Assembly (NCBI GenBank): GCA_949295395.1
Contig: CASFLB010000040.1
Coordinates: forward strand, 1-9,494
Direction: 5' to 3'
DNA from: an uncultured Pseudomonadota bacterium
Lineage (GTDB): Bacteria; Pseudomonadota; Alphaproteobacteria; RF32; CAG-239
DNA length: 9,494 nt
The notes beneath the pieces were generated by a model that worked only from the letters and a program-made list of their open reading frames with translations, was not told the origin of the DNA and made no database searches. Made by a program: the position numbers and the translations under genes. The stretch's first letter is position 1, and every line of letters starts with the position of its first letter. Positions 5,531 through 9,494 of this stretch are shown in pieces.

Positions 5531-6226
5531 TTAGGCTTCGGCAAAACAATGTTCCCAACCTTTGAGGAGCAAAATCAGCTTTCCATTTTCATGGTAAGTT
5601 GTATTTATGTACGTTTCTTCGGTTCGTACTTTGAATTTGTCTTTCAGCTTATCATAGGCTTCTTCAACATTCCAACCAAAGCGTTTCCACCCCGTGTTCC
5701 AGCCGGTTTCAACATCGACAGTCCAATAATCATTTTCATCAGAGATTTGTTCTAGTCCAAGAGCTTGAAGATAAACATTAATTATATTTTTATATCCTAA
5801 GATGTATTCAAGCTCAGATGGTACTGGAATATAGCGTCCGGTTCCTTCATATCCATAACAAGCCATACTTACAGCGTCTAAAGCGGTTTCGGCGTTTAAT
5901 ATGGATTTGGAATATGCTAAACGTCTGATACTGATGTTTATATTACAAATTTGTAAGATTGCCGCCTTGTCAGGATGGTCTTTTTCAACCAAAATCTTTA
6001 CTTTCCCTTGATATTCGATAGGCAATTTGGCATCACATTCTTTGGCCAACTTATGAAGTTTGGCATTCATAATTTTGGGTAACTTCGGTGTCGGTACCGC
6101 TTGCTCTTGAGTTTCCTCTTCAATTATGGTGCTTTCTTCGGTTAATGTTTTCTTTTTAAGTAAAAAGTATAGCCATAGTAAAAAGATAGCATTGAGTGCA
6201 AGGCTAAAATAAAATAGTGTGTTCAT
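5531..6226 (-). CDS. Hypothetical membrane-anchored protein, 231 aa
   Basis: I do not recognise this protein. One transmembrane segment near the N-terminus (about residues 4-23) is followed at once by KKK, so the remainder should lie in the cytoplasm. A Glu/Thr-rich linker with prolines (about 28-50) leads to a globular domain (about 52-231). That domain has a lysine-rich helix, a segment ALDAVSMACYGYEG (115-128), a Trp/Gly patch (WNTGWKRFGWNVEEAYDKL, about 176-194) and a beta-like C-terminus. The N-terminal segment lacks a signal-peptidase site and reads as an anchor. No ribosome site is evident before the ATG, but a near-consensus promoter lies just upstream and a terminator just downstream, so it seems to be its own transcription unit. 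Base composition resembles its neighbours. It lies directly beyond the displaced tRNA-Arg 3' end, so it may have arrived by integration, though nothing in it shows this. Confidence 0.8.
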   Translation of the reverse strand: MNTLFYFSLALNAIFLLWLYFLLKKKTLTEESTIIEEETQEQAVPTPKLPKIMNAKLHKLAKECDAKLPIEYQGKVKILVEKDHPDKAAILQICNINISIRRLAYSKSILNAETALDAVSMACYGYEGTGRYIPVPSELEYILGYKNIINVYLQALGLEQISDENDYWTVDVETGWNTGWKRFGWNVEEAYDKLKDKFKVRTEETYINTTYHENGKLILLLKGWEHCFAEA

Positions 6227-6274
6227 AATACATAAAATTTAATTGTAAAACATAATGATAAATTTGTGGTGGTT

Positions 6275-6303
6275 GTTATAGCGTTGTTTGTTTGATTTGT
6301 CAA
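6275..6303 (-). promoter_or_regulatory. Sigma70-type promoter for the 231-aa protein gene
   Basis: On the minus strand, a perfect TTGACA (6303-6298) and TATAAC (6280-6275) are spaced by 17 bases. Transcription would start near 6268, giving a leader of about 42 bases. The first base of the -35 box is also the foot of the long hairpin at 6303-6347, so terminator and promoter abut. Confidence 0.7.
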
Positions 6304-6347
6304 CCAAAACATAAAGCCTCGCTTTCTGCGAGGCTTTATGTTTTGGT
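6303..6347 (-). terminator. Terminator of the DUF2157-like gene: 20-bp perfect hairpin
   Basis: The left arm (6303-6322) and right arm (6328-6347) are exact complements over 20 bases around a five-base loop. On the minus strand the GC core GCCTCGC/GCGAGGC is followed by TTTATGTTTT. The stem is long for a simple terminator. It begins nine bases after the stop codon of the gene ending at 6357 (minus-strand sense). Confidence 0.75.
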
Positions 6348-6356
6348 GTTAACTGC

Positions 6357-7649
6357 TTATTTCTTGGTTGTCTTCTTTTCTTGTTTTACAACCTTTTTCT
6401 TTGGGGCAGGGGCTTTTTTAGCCGTAGCCTTGCTTTTTGCTGCCGGAGCTTTTACTCTTTTGGGTTCTTTAGGGTTTTCTTTAATTGCGCTGGGAGTTTC
6501 AGGGCTTTTTTCAGGCAAAACCTGATCCTGCAGGCTTATGCGCTTTGCTACCCATACAAAGACAATACCGGCACAAATCAGACCTAATCCGGTTAAGGCA
6601 AGAGATCCAAAGTCTTGGTTGCAAATTAATATTATTCTTAAGGCTATGAGACCTAAGAGCAGTTTACATAGACGGTTTCGATTTTGCTCTGTTGCTCTAA
6701 CTAAAGCTGTGATAAGAATGGCTAAAGTACAGATTGCGGCCATTAAGCCAAAATTCGGAATGAAAATCAGCGGTGTGTAAGCGGCAATGTAGTTGAACAA
6801 AATCATAATCATGAGGGCAATAATACTGCCGTTATAGGCACTTTGTTTGTCCGAATAGATAAAGGCAGACAAAGCAATGGCACAAACAACCCAGTATATC
6901 CAGCAATATTCTGACGGGGTAAATAATAAATCACGCAGGAAAACACCGTAGCTGTAAAACCCGACATCTTGTAAGATTTCATTAGCCAATAGCGTTAAAA
7001 CAATTGTTCCACAAAACCAAAATCTAGCGGCGCGGCCAAAAGATGATGTGGCTGTTTTTGCCGATATCAGAAGTAAAATAAAGGCAATTGCCCACATGAT
7101 GACACCCGGTGCTTGGAGATGAATTGTATCAATTAGCCAAGCGGTGGTTTCAAAACGGCTGAGCAAAGCTGTTAAAGATAGCCATAATAGCGGAATCCAA
7201 AAACATCCGAGCAGGCTTTTCTTGGTAAGAAACAGAAGCGGAGATGCCAAAATACACCATATGAGTATTTTGTCATAAAACTGAACCGTAAGTCCAAAGA
7301 CGTCAGCAATGAGATTGATGCCAATCATCAACATAATGGCTAAAACAATCAGCAGAGCTTCTTTTAATTTGTTTTGTGCCGTTTTTGAGGCTTTTTTGAG
7401 CCAATAGATGTTGATTGCTAAAAGTGCGATGTAAAAAATTATTTTTACAGCACTTGGAATCATGTGCCAGTTTGCTCCTATGATGGCAAGCAGACCGATA
7501 CCAATGCAGAATGCACTGATAAGCAACATTGAAAAACTAAGCGATAGGCAGCAGCCACAATCGCATGTTGCACTTTTAGTCGGTTCTGTTTTGCCACTTA
7601 GGGCAGAACAACCTTTGACCCATGCGCTGAGTTTGCATTTCTCATTCAT
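6357..7649 (-). CDS. DUF2157-like polytopic membrane protein with Lys/Ala/Pro-rich tail
   Basis: This inner-membrane protein of 430 aa has about 12 hydrophobic segments between residues 38 and 367. The first pair contains IGIGLLAIIGANWHMIPSAV (49-68). The ANW...IP pattern after a glycine-rich helix is the hallmark of DUF2157 proteins, which have no established function. Two additions are unusual. The N-terminus carries a cysteine cluster just before the first membrane segment (Cys29, Cys31, Cys33, Cys34, plus Cys5 and Cys14). The C-terminus (about 371-430) is a low-complexity tail of Lys, Ala, Pro and Thr resembling histone-H1-like tails, probably cytoplasmic. AGAAGGA lies eight bases before the ATG. 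The gene follows trxB by 90 bases without an obvious terminator between them, so read-through is possible. It ends at a long hairpin. Its being a membrane protein is certain; the family assignment is moderately sure. Confidence 0.75.
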   Translation of the reverse strand: MNEKCKLSAWVKGCSALSGKTEPTKSATCDCGCCLSLSFSMLLISAFCIGIGLLAIIGANWHMIPSAVKIIFYIALLAINIYWLKKASKTAQNKLKEALLIVLAIMLMIGINLIADVFGLTVQFYDKILIWCILASPLLFLTKKSLLGCFWIPLLWLSLTALLSRFETTAWLIDTIHLQAPGVIMWAIAFILLLISAKTATSSFGRAARFWFCGTIVLTLLANEILQDVGFYSYGVFLRDLLFTPSEYCWIYWVVCAIALSAFIYSDKQSAYNGSIIALMIMILFNYIAAYTPLIFIPNFGLMAAICTLAILITALVRATEQNRNRLCKLLLGLIALRIILICNQDFGSLALTGLGLICAGIVFVWVAKRISLQDQVLPEKSPETPSAIKENPKEPKRVKAPAAKSKATAKKAPAPKKKVVKQEKKTTKK

Positions 7650-7687
7650 TTATCTGTTCCTTCTATAATGGTTGAACTCTGATTTTA

Positions 7688-7716
7688 AGAATAATCATTG
7701 TCTGAAATGTTTACAA
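7688..7716 (-). promoter_or_regulatory. Possible promoter for the DUF2157-like gene
   Basis: On the minus strand, TTGTAA (7716-7711) and TATTCT (7693-7688) are spaced by 17 bases, within the 90-base gap after trxB. Each box matches the consensus at four of six positions, so this is a moderate match in AT-rich DNA. Confidence 0.35.
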
Positions 7717-7739
7717 TATTAAATGTTGTTTTCCCCCGA

Positions 7740-8684
7740 TTATTTCTTGTCGAGACTTAGAAATTTTTCAGCTTCCAGCGCGGCAACACAGCCAGAACCC
7801 GCCGCAACAACAGCTTGTCGCCAGTTGCCATCACGGACGTCTCCGGCCGCGTATATGCCTTTTATGTTTGTTTCGCAGCTATCGGGTTTGCATTGAATAT
7901 AACCCTCTTCAGATAGCGTTAGCTTGTTTTTAAATAGTTCGGTATTGGGGTGGTGTCCGATGGCTATAAAGGCGCCATCAACGGCTAAATCTGATATTTC
8001 TCCGGTTTTAACATTCTTAATTTTTAAGCCCGTTAACGATTTTGGTTGATCGGTTCCGACAAATTCATTTACGACCGAATCCCACAAAACAGAAATTTTT
8101 TCATTGGCAAATATGCGTTGTTGTGAGGCTTTGTCAGCTCTTAGTTCATCACGGCGGTGAATGATGGTCACATGTTTGGCAAAGTTTGTTAAATAAAGAG
8201 CATCCTCAATGGCTGTATTGCCGCCGCCAATGACAGCTACGTCTTTGTTGCGGTAAAAGAAACCATCGCAGGTAGCGCAAGCCGAAATTCCGAAACCACG
8301 AAATTTTTCTTCACTCTCAAGTCCAAGCCAGCGTGCTGATGAGCCTGTTGCGATTATTATCGTGTCGGCTTCGTAGCGGTTATTATTTTCGCTTTCGCAC
8401 AAAAACGGACGTTTGTCGGTGTTTACTGCGGTGATGCGGTCGTTTATTATGTCAACTCCTAAAGCTAAAGCCTGTTCTTTCATTGTATCCATAAGCATGG
8501 TACCGTCTTGAGGGTCTTTAAAACCGGGGAAGTTTTCAATACTGGTGGTCATGGTTAATTGTCCGCCCGGTTGGTTGCCTGAAACTAAAAGCGGGTTAAG
8601 GCCTGCGCGGGCGGCGTAAATTCCAGCCGTGTATCCAGCCGGTCCTGATCCAATAATGAGCACTTTGGTTTTGTATTCCGCCAT
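7740..8684 (-). CDS. trxB: Thioredoxin reductase
   Basis: This cytoplasmic FAD enzyme transfers electrons from NADPH to thioredoxin. The 314-aa protein has the low-molecular-weight bacterial layout. An FAD Rossmann motif GSGPAGYTAG lies at 12-21. The redox pair CATC (Cys136/Cys139) is followed by DGFFYR. The NADPH motif is GGGNTA (153-158), with HRR (176-178) recognising the 2'-phosphate. The C-terminal FAD block begins with GDVRDGNWRQ at 281. All catalytic parts are present. The usual Tyr before ArgGln in the last block is Trp here, a conservative change. AAAGGA lies just ahead of the ATG. The preceding greA terminator means trxB needs its own promoter, which I could not identify clearly in the 60 bases available. 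Confidence 0.96.
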   Translation of the reverse strand: MAEYKTKVLIIGSGPAGYTAGIYAARAGLNPLLVSGNQPGGQLTMTTSIENFPGFKDPQDGTMLMDTMKEQALALGVDIINDRITAVNTDKRPFLCESENNNRYEADTIIIATGSSARWLGLESEEKFRGFGISACATCDGFFYRNKDVAVIGGGNTAIEDALYLTNFAKHVTIIHRRDELRADKASQQRIFANEKISVLWDSVVNEFVGTDQPKSLTGLKIKNVKTGEISDLAVDGAFIAIGHHPNTELFKNKLTLSEEGYIQCKPDSCETNIKGIYAAGDVRDGNWRQAVVAAGSGCVAALEAEKFLSLDKK

Positions 8685-8745
8685 AATTCGTTCCTTTCTT
8701 TATTCTTGTTGTTGTATCTTTCACTTCTTTTATCATTTCTCGTTC

Positions 8746-8789
8746 TAAAAATAAAGCCGGTATTGTATTTTATACCGGCTTTATTTTTA
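8746..8789 (-). terminator. greA terminator: 18-bp perfect hairpin overlapping the stop codon
   Basis: Arms 8746-8763 and 8772-8789 are exact complements over 18 bases with an eight-base loop. On the minus strand the GC core AGCCGGTAT/ATACCGGCT is followed by TTATTTTTA. The greA stop codon (8789-8787) forms the foot of the stem, so translation to the end of greA could hinder folding. Confidence 0.85.
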
Positions 8790-9260
8790 TTTGTAGCAGA
8801 CGTCTATAATCTCAAATGATTTTTTGCCTCCGGGGGCCATATATTCAGCGGTGTCTCCGCATTCCTTTCCAATTAAGGCTTTAGCCAGCGGAGAAGAGAG
8901 CGATATTTTGTTCTTTTCAATATCAGCTTCATAATCGCCGACAATTTGGTATTGTTTTTCTTCGTCTGTATCTTCATCGGCTACAACAACCGTTGCACCA
9001 AAACGAATGACACTTCCTTTATTTTGACTCGGGTCAATAACTTGGGCGCGGCTGATGACGGCTTCAAGTTCTTGAATGCGTCCTTCAATGAAGCTTTGTT
9101 TTTCTTTTGCGGCCGAGTATTCGGCGTTTTCCGATAAGTCCCCGTGGGAACGTGCCTCGGCAATTGCCGCAATAACATTCGGACGATCTTCACTCTTTAA
9201 TCTTTTTAATTCGGCTTCAAGTTCATTAAAACCATTTTTTGTTAAAGGAAACTTATCCAT
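8787..9260 (-). CDS. greA: Transcription elongation factor GreA
   Basis: GreA inserts its coiled coil into the secondary channel of RNA polymerase and stimulates cleavage of backtracked transcripts. The 157-aa protein is the normal length. An N-terminal antiparallel coiled coil (about 1-75) carries the tip HGDLSENAEY, with the acidic pair Asp41 and Glu44 that coordinates the catalytic magnesium. An FKBP-like C-terminal domain follows (about 80-157, with SPLAKALIGKECGD). The start is secured by TGAGGTG four bases upstream of the ATG. The gene appears to be transcribed alone: a promoter-like pair lies about 140 bases upstream and a strong hairpin overlaps its stop. The leader of about 130 bases contains two stem structures that could be regulatory. 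Confidence 0.96.
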   Translation of the reverse strand: MDKFPLTKNGFNELEAELKRLKSEDRPNVIAAIAEARSHGDLSENAEYSAAKEKQSFIEGRIQELEAVISRAQVIDPSQNKGSVIRFGATVVVADEDTDEEKQYQIVGDYEADIEKNKISLSSPLAKALIGKECGDTAEYMAPGGKKSFEIIDVCYK

Positions 9261-9391
9261 TTTTCACCTCAAAAAAATTATTTGCTCCGACCTCATTGCT
9301 GAATATCGGAGGCTGTTTGTTTTGGTTATATCAGAAAAATTTGACTGCGAAGGAAAAATTCCGTCACAGTCTGGTTATAATCACTTTCAAT
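9261..9391 (-). promoter_or_regulatory. Structured greA leader
   Basis: Two inverted repeats lie between the predicted start and the greA ATG. One is GACTG/CAGTC (9343-9347/9367-9371) with an inner GGAA/TTCC (9352-9355/9359-9362) stem. The other is CTCCGA/TCGGAG (9285-9290/9306-9311), followed on the minus strand by CAAATAA and seven Ts ending at the ribosome site. A 10-codon open frame (ATG at 9296, TGA at 9264) overlaps the ribosome site but has none of its own. An attenuating leader is possible; the T-run is seven bases from the stem, which weakens the case. Confidence 0.35.
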
Positions 9392-9397
9392 TCTTTC

Positions 9398-9425
9398 ACT
9401 ATATCATTCTATTTTTATTCTGCAA
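9398..9425 (-). promoter_or_regulatory. Promoter for greA
   Basis: On the minus strand, TTGCAG (9425-9420) and TATAGT (9403-9398) are spaced by 16 bases. A small palindrome ACATC/GATGT (9454-9458/9462-9466) lies about 30 bases further upstream and could be an operator, but it is short. Confidence 0.5.
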
Positions 9426-9464
9426 GTTATTTTTTTTATTATCCATGTTTTTTACATCAATGAT

Positions 9465-9491
9465 GTGACTTATTATTTTTTTTGCTATACT
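9465..9491 (+). promoter_or_regulatory. Possible promoter reading out of the window
   Basis: GTGACT (9465-9470) and TATACT (9486-9491) on the plus strand are 15 bases apart. If real, a gene divergent from greA starts beyond the right edge. The spacing is short and the -35 weak. Confidence 0.25.
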
Positions 9492-9494
9492 TTT

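Noticed and set aside
5101..5535. CRISPR-like repetition around the tRNA genes
   Set aside because: There are only two copies of the repeat, it is tRNA-derived, and no regularly spaced array or cas gene is present.
5423..5755. Plus-strand open frame of 110 codons across the second repeat
   Set aside because: It begins inside the hairpin-rich insert, runs through a terminator and continues antisense to the 231-aa gene. It has no ribosome site and no recognisable domain.
6292..6525. Plus-strand open frame with hydrophobic stretches opposite the Lys-rich tail
   Set aside because: It is the complement of the Lys/Ala-rich codons and begins in the promoter and hairpin region, so it is an artefact of composition.
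8685..8745. A trxB promoter
   Set aside because: One is expected after the greA terminator, but I found no pair of boxes better than chance in this AT-rich stretch.
9076..9468. Plus-strand open frame of 130 codons over greA and its leader
   Set aside because: It is antisense to greA and its leader; the hydrophobic Phe-rich end is what AT-rich DNA gives by chance.

Overview
The window looks like chromosomal DNA from an AT-rich alphaproteobacterium, possibly a host- or gut-associated Rhodospirillales-like lineage. This rests on the sfsA-map-radC gene run and the greA/trxB neighbourhood, both of which I recall as recurrent in Alphaproteobacteria, and on Gram-negative-type housekeeping proteins. 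The taxonomic call is an inference; there is no rRNA or other decisive marker here.

Layout, left to right. Positions 1-100 hold a GC-richer stretch with three consecutive hairpins. The last is followed by a T-run and may be the tail of an IS200/IS605-like element or just a terminator. On the plus strand follow a COG2509-type FAD-dependent oxidoreductase (from 179), then a likely operon of galE, an SfsA-family protein, map and radC (1848-5034) with gaps of 17 and 9 bases and a 1-base overlap. Two tRNA genes follow, Pro(TGG) and Arg(TCT), and then a terminator. After tRNA-Arg, a 53-base direct repeat of the tRNA 3' end plus its terminator recurs 196 bases downstream. The two copies enclose a 143-base hairpin-rich segment, which looks like a remnant of site-specific integration at a tRNA.

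From 5531 rightwards all genes are on the minus strand. They are an unrecognised membrane-anchored protein of 231 aa, a DUF2157-like polytopic membrane protein with a lysine-rich tail, thioredoxin reductase (trxB) and transcription elongation factor greA. Promoter-like boxes and long perfect hairpins separate several of these units. The two blocks converge on the tRNA/terminator region.

Most of the window is housekeeping: protein maturation (map), sugar nucleotide interconversion (galE), redox (trxB), transcript cleavage (greA) and a RadC JAMM protein. I do not see a complete new defence or mobile system. The points most worth a second look are an SfsA homologue that has lost its nuclease residues, the duplicated tRNA-Arg 3' end with its 143-base insert, and the two uncharacterised membrane proteins beside it.
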